NCBI RefSeq assembly: GCF_029962835.1
Contig: NC_080577.1
Location: forward strand, 806,001 to 870,000
Length of the DNA stretch: 64,000 nt
Source of the DNA: Magnolia sinica
Lineage: Eukaryota > Streptophyta > Magnoliopsida > Magnoliales > Magnoliaceae
Direction: 5' to 3'
Within the stretch, counting starts at the first letter, position 1; the number at the start of each line of letters is the position of its first letter. The notes below the pieces were generated by a model that did not search any database, was not told where the DNA came from, and saw nothing but the letters and a program-made list of their open reading frames with translations. This document shows, one piece after another, positions 12,557 to 24,334 of this stretch. A program made the translations under genes and the position numbers.

Positions 12557-13671
12557 ATTTTCTTCCTCTGCTCCCCTGCTGACGTGACATCACCACTTCC
12601 ATCTGGGCCACCATGATGTATGTATTGTATCCACACCGTCCATCCATTTCGTGATATCATTTTAGGAAATAATCCAAAGAGTGAGAAAGAACCATATTTC
12701 AAGTGCACCCCACTGTAGAAAACAATGGAGATTGAACGCCTACCATTAAAACCCCTCTAGGCCACATAAGCTTTCGATCAAGTTAATATTTATGCTTTAC
12801 CTTATTCCATGTCTTTTTCAACTTATAAAAAGGTTAAATCTCAAATAAACATCATGGTTGTCTCCAGGAAGGTTTTAACGGTGGATGTCACAGTAACGTC
12901 TCGGAAAAATTCGTACAAGGACCCAAGTACCACCTCAAGCAGAAATCACCCAGGACCAAAACCTTTAGAAATTAGGTTAATATTAATAAGTGCAAAACTA
13001 GACTACTTGTGAAATTAGCACTAATCCACTTTAAATATGATCTGCAAGACCCAAACCGTGCAGTATCATTGACGTTACATTACCCTGAAATCTAAAATCC
13101 ATCATTAAACCCGGTTGCTCTCGGGAGTACACCGAAACTCCGTATCGGACCTGTACCGCACGTCGAAAGTCTGATGACCGCAAAACTATACAGTTACGAC
13201 CGCATTACTGGACTTGACAACCCCCTTGGAAATCAAGTCTTAATTGTGTCTAGAAATGCACAACTTGAGCCCAGAGCAAAGTGTGTAAGAAACGTGAATA
13301 TCTTTAGAAATGAAATTCGAATTTAAATAATATGAGTTGTGTCACTTGCAGGCCAAATATAAGGATTCAGACCGTCAGAATCTGACCTAAATACACCCTC
13401 GGATAAGGAAAAATGTCCCATACATGGTCATGTACTCGTGGCTCTGATCGAGTGATCGTGACCGTTGAACTGAAACTGGTCCGCCACGGTCGATCTGCAA
13501 ACCCGATCGAAGCGAAAACTCAGCCTGACCTGGATCCAATGTCAGGGAGGTTAAGTCCGACCGCACGTGGAAAAGGGACCACCAGAAGTGCTTTGATAGG
13601 CAGAAACAGACACCCTTTGGATATAACTTAAGTATATCTTGGCCCTGAGGCCATTTCCATCAGTTCTGGGC

Positions 13672-13680
13672 CTATATAAG
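13672..13680 (+). promoter_or_regulatory. TATA box of the putative LTR
   Basis: CTATATAAG about 780 bp into the LTR, followed by an AG-rich leader (13730-13780) as at the U3/R junction of plant LTRs. It suggests the LTR is transcribed in the + direction. Confidence 0.45.
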
Positions 13681-14749
13681 GGCCTTAAACCCTCTCTCTA
13701 ATATTTCAAACGAATTTTTAAACCCTAAAGAAGAGAGAAGAGAAAAAAGAAAGGAAAATGAGAGAAAGTGAGAGTGAGAGTTGGAGATTTCATCCTGGGA
13801 TTCGATCATGTTGCTCCATGCACTTAGTCACCCTATCTGTATCACTATATGGGCGATTCTTAATCCGTTATTAGGTAAGAAAACCTAACCCTAACCTGTT
13901 TTAAGGTTTCCAACTATTGTAATAGATGAAATAGTTAACTCATTCCCTGATATAGGTTGTTGTGGTGCCGTAGACACAGACTCAGTATACAAACTGAGTT
14001 CGATACGCGTTTACCGGCGTAAGGTGCGGACTATAAATGTTTAGGTTATGGTTTTTAAAGCTTTCAATGTCAGTTAATGATTTATGACTGACTTGAAATT
14101 CTATCACATGCTTAGATACGATGTTTCCCACACTTTACATATATATATATGACCTATGTTGAATATAGTGTATTCCTTGTATTTGTTGATATGACTAAAT
14201 TAATATGTAATTATGATTAGTACTTATTATGATGGATGTTTAGTAACACATGATCGTTGTATGTGTTACAACTCCTGTGTGAAAGGATTTGCTATAATAT
14301 ATGTTTTAAGTAAATTAATCTATGCATGTGATATGTGTAATATAAGTGTTTGATAAAATGCTTGTATGAGGAAATGCTTGTTTAAATGTTTGAAATGAGA
14401 GTGTTGAGTTAGGATTTTCAATCCCCTTTTCTATAACAATAGCTTCCTTTATGTAACCTATCTTCCTACTATGTGATTTATGGAAGTAATGTCTAGGTAA
14501 GATAACATGTGTACTATGTGTTTCATGAAATGCTTAAGTGCTTAAATGGTTGAACAGCGGTGTAATGTTGCTATACATATCATATGTGATATATAAATTG
14601 CAACTGAGTGTGATTGAAACTATGACTTAATCCAGGCAATCGGTATCAGATCTCGATTAGGTGGTTGAGGTTGTTTTTGCCACACAAAAAGCGTTCGATG
14701 AACCTGAGTCATACTTTGGTTGTCGGCGGTGGTTTGTTCACTCCCCAGG

Positions 14750-16986
14750 TATAGGGTTGTGATGTAGTAATAAACTCGGTGAGACCGAGGTCGAATCCCA
14801 AGGGACTGAAACTTGTACGTTATCTGAAACTAGATAGAAATAGAACTAGCTTAAGATGAAATCTAAATCCAATATAAAGTGATGAATAATGGTGAGAGAT
14901 TAATCTAAAACTTAAGAGAAATCAGAGATAGGAAACTAGGGATTCAGAGGATCCACTTGTAGAGATCAGAGAGATCTTATGCCTGCATCATGAAAATTAA
15001 ACTGAACTTACTTGATCTAGTTTTCATGAGATGAAAGGTATATGAATTAGAATGGATTCCATCACCAAACCCTGCCCAGGAGACAAAGTAAATAACAGAA
15101 TTAAACTAATTAAAAACCAATCAACATGATATGAGGGTTAGGAAGGGAACCGACATCTAACCATGCCCAGGAGACGATGGCCAACAACAGGGCTTCCTGA
15201 CGTCAAAATCAGAATAAGGAAAAGGAACACGCTCAAAGTCATTGCAAACCCATTGTAATTTCAGTCACAACAGACCATTAAAGACTAAAAACATTACCTT
15301 AATAATCAAACTAAAATCAAATTCGGTTCATAACTTTAAATTAAATTAAAAGCATAAAATACAGGACCCATCTCGCTACAAGCTTCACCTCTTAGCCCTA
15401 GCTAAGAGGTTTAGCCCAACATAATTTTGATTAACTAAATCTCAAAAGAAAAGAAAAGGAAAAAACAAAAACAAAAAAAACAAACTTTGTCCTGTGCTTC
15501 ACATCCAAGCTCCCAGCTCTCTCTAACTCTCTCTTTTCTTCTCCTTTTTATAAGTGTTGCAATCCGTCGCTGGAGTTGGTGGAGAGTCTGTGCGTAAAGC
15601 AGTCGGTGGAATGCACAGCAACCGACTTTGAAGCGCACCACAAATATTCATTGTGTAATTCTATTTACGCAGCTCAAAAACCATGCCAAAACAGCACCAT
15701 TTTCCTTGATATCCTTCAAAAAACACAACGTTCGGGGGGGAGTTTTTGGATGAGATACACATTGGACGGTTTGGATTATTAATCCGACCATGATCGGGAT
15801 CACAGAACCGGCCCACAGTGGCCGTCTTTCACGGACGCAGGCTCTGTACGTGAGCCGACGCTGAACTCTCGGTGGGGCCCACTTAAGATGACTTTTGGAA
15901 AATCCACTCCGTCCACCAGATTCCTCTCAGAATTTTGGTTGAGAATGGTCCATTTGGACTTACATTCACGTGGCCCATGGGATATTTTACACCACCGTCC
16001 AACCTGCGTTTGAACACCCGAGAACCCATACTCGCTCCCTTTTGAAATTCTGTCACCTAGTTCTTAGTGAAGATAAACCACGTGAGTCACATGGACGGTC
16101 TGGATCAGTGATCAGACTGATGGGCAGGGCCCACTGTAAAAACCCAGTGGATGGCACGTCCGTCACTGAACGTTTCGCACGGCTCTATTTGGAAAGTTTG
16201 CAAAAAATGGGTGGAGCCCACTTCTGATGGTATTTTCGAAGATCTACTCCGCTCATCATTTTCTTAATAAAGTATAAGCCTATGGGTCAAAGTATGAAGT
16301 AGATTTAAACTCTAGATGGGCCACACAATCAACCAGTGATGAGTCGATACCGAACGCTTGAAGCAAACCTCTAGCTTACGTGCATGCATGCATATGGATT
16401 TCGTTATATTTACAGAATTGCCATTCTGCCTTCTAGAAACGTCCGTCGTTTGTTCCTTCCTACTGCACCATCCAAAAGAAGTGAAATTTGGTAAATATAA
16501 ACCGTTTTTCGTGCTCTTTCCATCAGTTCAGTTTGGGTCTAGATCTCCCAAGGATGTCCGAGATGCTTTCTTAATGGTTATTGTCCTCTAATCTCTCTGT
16601 TAGGCCACTTTTACGAGGATCTAATTGCTGAAATTTGACGTGTACGGTTAATTTATGGTCCTCAGGCCATGTATGAAGTTTCGAGCCGAGTGGATGGTGG
16701 AAACCCTGTGATCTTGCATTCTGACTAACTTTAAGGCTACTTAAGCTTCAGTTTCTCAATTTTCTCGGATCTCTGGTGTGTATATCCATCGATCTCGGTC
16801 CCCTAGATCCATTCCTTGCTCTGGTGACTTCGGAGCGTTAAATCCATGCTTTTAATACTTTTTTTCAATCAAAGCTCCTTATTACATCCTGCAACAAAAA
16901 CACGATTAAATTATAATATTAGGCATTATCGTGTACGTAAAATCAGGCAGTAATCGGGGTCTAATATGCAATATTCGACTCTCAAC
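14750..16986. mobile_element. Relative of the 2483-3758 insert
   Basis: The head (AGTAATAA..., then GAGGTCGAATCCCAAGGGAC near 14792) and tail (ATGCAATATTCGACTCTCAA, ending about 16985) match the head and tail of the insert in the Copia element, though the middle is longer. Boundaries are approximate and I found no clear flanking duplication. Part of the middle (about 15780-16350) resembles the local MITE family and may be a further insertion. Short reading frames inside look accidental. Confidence 0.55.
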
Positions 16987-17204
16987 ATGGTTAAGCCATA
17001 CGGAGTGCTTACGTACTTCATGTCGATCAGCTTAAGGTGTGTTCGTACTAGTCGAGCTCGTCAAGTAACCCAATTGACCTGATGTATGTTCACCATGTAT
17101 GGACACTACTACTTGAATCTAAGGTACCAAATTCACCAATGAAAACCCCTTTAACCTTGGTACCTCGATCCACTAAGACGCATGGGCCGGGCATGGTGGT
17201 ATGG

Positions 17205-17470
17205 GACACTGTGGTCGAGCTGTCGGCCTACGCTGGGGTGACGAGTCTCCCCGTAGTGTCCAGTGGGCAACACAGCCTCATGAGCCGAATACGGTGGGTA
17301 TGAGACATTGTATTCGAGCTGTCGGCCTACACCGATAAGGTGACGAGCCCTTTGTAGTGACCTCGAGTGTATGCTAAGACTGCGTAGAGGCGACGGGCCC
17401 TTACGTAGCAACAAGAGTACATACTAGGCCTGTACTGATAAGGTGACGAGCCCTTTGCAGTGACCTAGAT
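17205..17470 (+). repeat. Degenerate direct repeats inside LTR
   Basis: CGAGCTGTCGGCCTAC occurs at about 17215 and 17308. GATAAGGTGACGAGCCCTTT occurs at about 17333 and 17432, each time followed by a GTAGTGACC- or GCAGTGACC-like stretch. This resembles the short repeat blocks in long gypsy LTRs. Confidence 0.6.
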
Positions 17471-19900
17471 CCGTAACATTGTATGAGATTTACTAGGACT
17501 AACAACCCTAAAATGGATCATCGTTTGGGAATTGATATAAGGGAGGTACCTTAGCTTCTCAATCCTGCTGTATGAAAATGATTAATAAGAACTTGGTAAT
17601 CACGCTCATGCACCGCACTACATGTGTCGTTTGACGTTGAGTAGAGAGCACGACGAAGTGACTGACATGCGTGACCGTTAGATGAAGATCGCAGAAGGAG
17701 TGCAGGCGAGGGCATGCATCATTTATACATACCATTCTTGCATTAATTAGAGTACTTAAGGATGTTTGATTGTATTATTTTATCATTACTGCTTGACTGA
17801 ATTGAGAACATGTTAACCTTTGCTTTATTGTTCCACTGGGTTGATCACTTACTCCCACGTTACGGGACGGTGTTTTAAACAATAACCAGACTCTGTCTTA
17901 GTTGCAGATGGAGACCCGACTGATGAGATAGAGACGGACTTCGCAGACGATGAGGATGCTTTATTATATATGCAGTATTCAGGCGGATTTATATAGACCG
18001 CTCTAATCGACGGGGCTTATAGGTCATACTTGTGGACGATCACATTTTTTTTTGGAAATTTATATTTTAAAACAATACTTGTAATTATTGACCTAATAAC
18101 GCATACATACTTTGAGGACCTATACTGGTTTATAGAGTTATACATATTTATTTCAGTCTTCCGCTTGTGTTCTGCAATTGTCCCTGGATTATGATTTGCT
18201 GTTTTGGTTTAATCTCATTCATGTTTTATACACTGATACAGACAACATACACCCCATCATTAGATATGTTGCATAAGTGATGTGTTGAAACTCGGGAGTT
18301 GGGTTTCTACTCAACCCTTGATTTTCAAGGCGTTACAGTCACCTCCCACAGTTTTCTGTGGTGGGGTCTACTTATACGTTAGATTTGCCTAATTCTTTTG
18401 CTTACTCTCCAAAATGATTTCTTCAAATGGATGGATGGTGTGGATACAACACATTACATCACGGTAGGCCCAAAGAACTTGGTAACGGTACATCCGTCTG
18501 GTTCAGCAGCCGACCCACTTCCGTTTCCAATCCTCTACCAATTGCGGCCAAAGCCATCCGCATGAACTTCCTTCCACGGCAAGCTAGGTGGGGCACACAA
18601 TGATATTTGTGAGAATTCCACTTTGTCCATCATTTTTTCCATATCATCTGGTAATGTAGGCTAAAAAATGAGGCAAATCTAAAACTCATGTGGGCCTTAC
18701 AGTTTGAAAACAGTAAGTGGGGGAATTCCTGTGGTTGAAAATTTCCTAGGTCCACCATGATGTATATATGTCATCCACGTGGTTCATGAGGCCATTCTCA
18801 CTGGGATTAACTGAAATTATAAGAACATTAACATAATTCAAAGCTTCTGTGGCCACTTGAATATTTCAATGGCGAAAGCTTAATCCTCACTTTTTCCTAT
18901 CTTGTGGCCCACTAGAAGTTTGGATCAATATCATTGCTTGGTCTACGTTGTAACATAATCTAGAAAAACTGATGGCCCGGATAGATTTATCAAAAACATT
19001 ACGGTGGGTGTCACTTAGACATGTTATTACTTTTAATACTCATGTGAATGCATTTTTGTAATTTGCAGCGTATGGGACTTTTAATTCTTTAAATTAAATA
19101 GAATTGGGACGCCGGTTGGTTACTAAACCAGACGGTAAACTATTCCTGCTACTCATGCCACGTCACCACGTTCTTTGGGCCCACTGTGATATATGTGATG
19201 TATCCACACTATCCATTCACTTGGAGAGATCATTTTAGGGAGTGAGCAAAAGAATTAGGCAAATCCAAAGTTCAAGTGAACCCCACCATAGAAAATATTA
19301 GGAGGTGACGGCTACCGTTGAAACCTTCCCGGGCGATCATGATGTTTATTTGAGATCCAACCTTTTTATAAGTTAAAGAGGACATGGAATAAGGTAAATC
19401 ATAAATATTAGCTTGATCGAAAGCTTCGATGGTACAAAGAAGTTTTAATGGTAAGCATTCAATTTCTATTGTTTTCTACGGTGGGGTGCACTTGAAAGTT
19501 GGATCTTTCTCACTCTTCCCATTATGCTTTAAAATCATACCATGAAATGGATGGACGGTGTGGATACGTTACATAGATCATGGTGGTGCCCATGAATGTA
19601 GTGATGTCATTTCATAAGGGGGAGCGAAGAAAAGAAATGAGTTGAAAACAATCGTTTACCCCTAATTTAATCGAGCGCGTGCACCGGCAAACGGAGAGAC
19701 GTCTGACGGAACTTCAGAGGAAAGAGCATTAATTGTGAGGGAACAAGCTTATGACATTTAACCAATTGAATTTCACCGCGTCACTGCAATAGCGTCTTGG
19801 CTACTGAAGCGTTCAGTATCCACTCCGCTCCTAAAAAAGCTCGCGAGGCAGAAAAGGGTCGGGCGTAGCGGTCATTCCAAGAAAACGTACCATGACCCAA

Positions 19901-20439
19901 GTATGCGGATTGCGTAATGGCAGCGCCAGTAGCGAGGTGGCTAATGCCAGTACTCTGTGGGCCCCGCATTATATATACATATACATGTGTGTTTTATCCA
20001 AGCCGTCCTTTTGCTTTTCCATATCATTATAGATCATGAGCCTAAAAATGAGGGAGATCCAAATTTCAAGTGGACCACACCACAATAAAACAGTGGAGAT
20101 TGAATTACCACCGTTAAAAGCTTCCCACTTTTCACTGTAATGCTTATTCGTCATCGAACCTGTTCATCATACTTCGCACACCTGGATGAATAGAAAACAC
20201 AAATACCAGCTTAATCCAAATCTTTTGTAGCGCTTAAGAAGTTTTTAACAGTGGGTGTTCAATCACTACTCTTTCTTGTTGTGTGGTCCGTATGAGATTT
20301 ATATCTGCCTCTGTTTTTAGTGTCATGCAATAAAATAGTCTAGAAAAATAGATGAATGGCGTGGAGAGGACACATACATCATTATGGAGCCCACGGAGCA
20401 CTGTCAGTAGCCACCTTGCTAGTGACGCTGTCCGCGTCC
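19901..20439. mobile_element. MULE-type MITE, 539 bp
   Basis: Left end GTATGCGGATTGCGTAATGG and the reverse complement of the right end (GGACGCGGACAGCGTCACTA) match with changes for about 80 bp into the shared TGGGCCCC core. Flanks ATGACCCAA (19892-19900) and ATGGCCAAA (20440-20448) agree at 7 of 9 positions. It lies 60 bp from the right end of the foldback element. Non-coding. Confidence 0.75.
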
Positions 20440-20526
20440 ATGGCCAAAGGGAGTTCTATACTCTTCCCATACGTGCCAAATGGGACACGTGTGACACGTC
20501 GGGACAGTTCATCACGTGACTCCCAC

Positions 20527-20658
20527 TATCCATGTTCCATGGCCTGAAAAAGAGCTCTTTTGGTTATTAGGTGGGCCGCAGGTATATTCGTCTATCCATG
20601 TTCCATGGCCTGAAAAAGAGCTCTTTTGGTTATTAGGTGGGCCGCAGGTATATTCGTC
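20527..20658 (+). repeat. Perfect tandem duplication, 66-bp unit
   Basis: 20527-20592 is repeated without change at 20593-20658 (starts TATCCATGTTCCATGG, ends GGTATATTCGTC). The reading frame that crosses both copies simply repeats itself and is not a gene. Perfect identity implies a recent duplication. Confidence 0.95.
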
Positions 20659-21694
20659 AAAAGTGCAATGTCGGTATACCAAGTTATTTCCGTACCAGAT
20701 GATGGAACCATCCTTATTTCTTGTGCCATGGCACATGGGCTCTGGACCCACCAGATGAACCGACCGGATCTCATTCAAATGTGCCATATTTACAAAACTA
20801 GAGAATTATACAACTAGTGGGCCCTTCCACGGACGGCCCACAGCTGACATCACGGCAGAAGGATGATCGTGGCCATCAGTTTTCCTGTTGAATGACCCTT
20901 TCCACTTCCACTTTTGTATTGACTGAAGGCCCACCACCATTCCTACATAGAATTGTACGTTCGAGCGAGCGAGCAAAAATCAAGTTCTGTGGGGCCTGTC
21001 TGAAATCCACTCGGTCCATCCGTTGCAATATCTCGTGTTAGTACCTAATACAAATAATCAGGCCAATAAATATATCAGGTGGGCCACACTACTGGGAACA
21101 GTGGGGATGAGGCTGCGCACCACAGAAACCGTTTTAGATCTATCTTGTTGTTTATATTCCATGCAACCCGTTCATCCGGTGAGACCCACCAGGATTAAGT
21201 GACAGCCCAAAATTCAGCCTCATCTAAAACTCCTGTGGACCACAGCGAATAAATTTAGAGTTTATAAGCGTAATTTTACATTATTCTCTAGGTGAGGCCC
21301 ACTTAAGTTTTGATCGAGCTTTATACGGTGAAAAAGATCTCTCACAGCTTCATACTTAAGTTGCACGCGCTTCCTTCTGCAGGCGCTGTATTGGATTCCC
21401 GTCCTCAACTCGACAGCTGCGTCACGGTTGCACACTTACCACAGACCGTTGATCAATTTCCTATCATCTTTTCTCCCATAGATGTGTGGCTCATCCATTA
21501 TTACTAGACCGGCCTAATTTTACATATACTCCGTAGATCCGACCAGATGACTGGCCAGGATTTTGTACAAATGTGGTACGCTGACACGAGTGGCCATAGC
21601 ACGACCATCCAGAAAGTACGGGGCCCATACGTGTGAAGACAACAATACCTGACGTTTTGCTTTTTCAGATGGTGACCCACGGCCTTAAAAAGTG
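20659..21694. other. Gene-free stretch with MITE remnants
   Basis: Only diverged pieces of the local MITE family are seen (for example CTGTGGGGCCTG near 20990 and AGGTGGGCCACAC near 21080). No coding sequence, RNA gene or intact element is recognised. Confidence 0.5.
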
Positions 21695-21703
21695 GGAGAG
21701 ATG

Positions 21704-22242
21704 GAAACGGATTGGCTACTCCCCCTGACACCATCTCCGTGGCTGGTGTTCGGTGCTCTGTGGGCCCCACCATGATGTATCTGTTTCATCCATTCCGTTC
21801 ATCCATTTTTAAATATCATTTTATTATTTTCTGCCAAAAATTAGAGGGATATAAATCTCAGGTAGACCACACCACATGAAAACAATAGTAATTGGATACC
21901 AACCATTAAAATCCTATTATGGCCCACTATACCGTTTATTTGACATCTAATCTGTTGATTAGGTCATCCAGGCCCAGATGAAGAGAAAAAACAAATATCA
22001 GCTTGATCCAAAACTTTTATGGCCCCCGAAATGTTTTTAATGGTCGACCCTCATTCAACACTGATTCTTACAATGTGGTCCACTTGAGATTTTTATATAA
22101 CTAATTTTTAGATTTATACTGTAAAATGATTTGTAAAAACAGATGAATGACATGGATGAAACACATATATCATGGTGTGGCCCACATAGCACCGACCACC
22201 AGCCATTGGCTGGTGTCAACGGGGATAGCCAATCCGTTCACG
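21704..22242. mobile_element. MULE-type MITE, 539 bp
   Basis: Left end GAAACGGATTGGCTACTCCC and right end GGGATAGCCAATCCGTTCAC are inverted partners, continuing through GCTGGTG and GGTGCTCTGTGGGCCCC for about 80 bp. Flanks GGAGAGATG (21695-21703) and GGAAAGATG (22243-22251) are a 9-bp duplication with one change. Only 20 bp separate it from the next MITE. Confidence 0.8.
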
Positions 22243-22262
22243 GGAAAGATGTGGTTTTGTCC

Positions 22263-22799
22263 GGGAAGGGATTGGCCACTCCCCTGACACCAACCATTAG
22301 CTGGTGGTCGGTGCTCTGTGGAGCCCACCATGATGTATGTGTGTCATCCATTCCGTTCATATATTTTTATATATCATTTTAGGATATTGTAGAAAAAATG
22401 AAATACACCTCAATCTCAAGTGGACCACATTACAGAAAACAATGTTGAATGAATTTTGACCATTAAAAACGTTTTGGGGCCATAAATGTTTTGGATCAAG
22501 CTGATATTTATGTTTTCCCTTCATCTGGGTCTTTATGACCAAATCAACAGATTGGATGTCAAATAAATAGTACAGTGGACATTAGGAGGATTTTAATTCT
22601 AAATATCCATTCATTATTTTTGTCCTATGGTGTGGCCCACCTAAAATTTATATCCTTATCATTTTTCGTATCAAGCTCTAAAATGATCTGTAAAAATGAA
22701 TGAACTGAAAAGATGAAACACGTACATCATGGTGGAGCCCATAGAGCACTGACCACCAGCCACGGGGCTGGTGTCAGGGGGAGTAGCCAATCCTTTCCC
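22263..22799. mobile_element. MULE-type MITE, 537 bp, perfect 9-bp duplication
   Basis: Starts GGGAAGGGATTGGCCACTCC and ends GTAGCCAATCCTTTCCC; the inverted ends match for about 80 bp. It is flanked by perfect GTTTTGTCC (22254-22262, 22800-22808). The two halves remain largely complementary, so the element is foldback-like. It is the clearest evidence that the local GGCCCACCATGATGTAT repeats are Mutator-type elements. Confidence 0.92.
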
Positions 22800-22836
22800 G
22801 TTTTGTCCGGTCGGTGATCGAGTAACTGAGATGGAC

Positions 22837-23353
22837 GGATGCGGATTTCCAGCAAAAGCCTTTCACAGGAAGTTCCTGCACTGAGAACTTAGGTGGGGCC
22901 CATTGTGATGTTTGTGAGAAATCATCCCCGTCCATCCATTTTGTGAGTTAATTTTAGGACATGTTGTCAAAAATGATCCGTATCCAAAGCTTGAGTGATA
23001 TGTACTAAAGGAAAATGTGGTTAGAGAAATTCCTACCATCGAAACCTTCCTGGGTTCAACAGTGATAGTTAGATGCCATTCATACCGTTAATAAACTCAT
23101 TCCTATTGAGATGAACTGAAAACAAAAATATTAGCATGAATTAAAACTTATGTGGCCCCACAAATATTTCAACTTTGGACATTTAATTATCACTTTTTTA
23201 GCTCACTTGCGCTTTGAATACGGTTCATTTTTGAAAATATCTTCTAAAATGAACTCACAAAACGGATGGATGGATAAGATTTCTCACAAACATCACAGTG
23301 GGCCCCACCTAATTTCCTAGCGCAGGAACTTCTTTCGCAGGAAATCCGCGTCC
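22837..23353. mobile_element. MULE-type MITE, 517 bp, perfect 9-bp duplication
   Basis: Starts GGATGCGGATTTCC and ends GGAAATCCGCGTCC. It is flanked by perfect GAGATGGAC (22828-22836, 23354-23362). The outer module (GGATTTCC..GGAAGTTCCTGC) differs from that of its neighbours while the inner GTGGGGCCCA core is shared. Confidence 0.92.
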
Positions 23354-23680
23354 GAGATGGACGAAGACTCGTGGCAGTCCAAGAGAGCATCTTAGACACG
23401 TGTAAGCGGATTAGGTTAGCTAGGCTGGGGAATTTATCCTTCCTCGGTTGGCGAAATCCCCCTATGGGATCTGAAGATCCACTTCATTTGTTTCATTTGG
23501 ACTTTTCCATTGTCTAATCCGGCCCCACCTTTCCTCCAGTAGGCCCCACTCGGGCAAGTTGCACTTTTTTCTATGGCGCAAGTGGCCTACCTGCTGTCGA
23601 GAGTCGACGTCGCCTCTAATGATATTGATATGCATCAACCACACTGACCACACAAACACCAGCATTCGGTATGTCGGGGA

Positions 23681-24260
23681 CGCGGATTGCACGGTGACCT
23701 TGCATAGGTGGTAGCAGGACTTTGTGGGGCCCACTGTGATGTATGTGTTTTATCCATTCCATCCATCCGTTTTGATAACTATTTCTGGGCCAAGAACCCA
23801 AAATTGAAGCATATCCAAAGCTCTACTAGACCACACCATATCAAAATTTCTAGCTCTTTTAAATATTTGAGCCCAAAACTAAAGCAGATTTAAAGTTCAA
23901 GTGGACCACCCCACATGTGTAATAATGCCCACCGTTGAAACCTTATATAGGGCCCAGTATAATATTTATTTGCGACCAAACCTGTTCAAAAGGTCACATA
24001 GACGTGGACGAAGGGAAAACACAAATTTCAACTTGATTCAAAACTTCAACGGCCCTAGGAAATTTTTAATGGTGGGCGTTCAATCCCCATTGCGTGGTCC
24101 CTTTGAGCTTGGATTTTCCTCAGGCTATTATCTTAGAATGACCAGAAAAAATAAACGGACGGCGTGGATAAAACCCACACATCATGGTGGGCCCCATAGA
24201 ACCCCTGCTTGGACCAAGTCCATCTGGGCGGGAGCAGGACGCAATCAGTTTCTTGAAAAC
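23681..24260. mobile_element. MULE-type MITE next to the SEC5 promoter
   Basis: A core copy with TTTGTGGGGCCCACTGTGAT on the left and CATCATGGTGGGCCCCATAG on the right. Outer ends are near GGACGCGGATTGC (about 23680) and GGACGCAATCAG (about 24250). No target duplication is clear. The right end is part of the 68-bp tandem duplication at 24199-24334, so the boundary is blurred. Confidence 0.55.
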
Positions 24261-24334
24261 AGTACCGAACCCCTGCTTGGACCAAGTCCATCTGGGCGGG
24301 AGCAGGACGCAATCAGTTTCTTGAAAACAGTACC
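24199..24334 (+). repeat. Perfect tandem duplication, 68-bp unit
   Basis: 24199-24266 is repeated at 24267-24334 (unit starts GAACCCCTGCTTGGACC, ends GAAAACAGTACC). It contains the right end of the adjoining MITE and ends about 33 bp before the SEC5 TATA box, so it falls in the proximal promoter. Confidence 0.95.

Larger units (their letters stand above)
12892..18337. mobile_element. Probable solo LTR of a long-LTR retrotransposon
   Basis: Ends are AGTAACG...CGTTACA, one change from the TGTAACG...CGTTACA ends of long plant gypsy-type LTRs such as Del/Tekay. They are flanked by 5-bp GTCAC (12887-12891, 18338-18342), exactly where the foldback arm is interrupted. I see no gag or pol and no second copy of the ends inside, so a solo LTR is the simplest reading. 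Without the insert at about 14750-16986 it would be about 3.2 kb. It has a TATA box (13672) and internal degenerate repeats at 17205-17470, both common in long LTRs. The family name is inference. Confidence 0.6.
11268..19831. mobile_element. Foldback MULE-like element, split by nested insertions
   Basis: Left end GGGAGCGGATTGGATACTGA and right end (reverse complement GGAGCGGAGTGGATACTGAA) are flanked by a perfect 9-bp duplication TAAAAAAGC (11259-11267, 19832-19840). If the insertions at 11388-11930, 12019-12556 and 12892-18337 are removed, the left arm (11268-11387, 11931-12018, 12566-12891, 18343-18530) reads as a diverged inverted copy of the right arm (about 19100-19831) over roughly 720 bp. 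The centre (about 18530-19100) contains further GGGGC-ACAATGATAT-type repeat. The original element was about 2 kb. A 9-bp duplication with long inverted ends fits Mutator-like foldback elements. No transposase is seen. Confidence 0.8.

Noticed and set aside
13413-13631. 72-codon frame upstream of a TATA box
   Set aside because: Lies in the putative LTR U3 region and resembles no known protein.
17205-17470. Regularly spaced direct repeats (CRISPR-like at first sight)
   Set aside because: Units are diverged with irregular spacing, inside a plant LTR; no array structure.
20512-20787. Open frames with an internal repeat on both strands
   Set aside because: The repeat is just the 66-bp tandem duplication; no start context or protein features.
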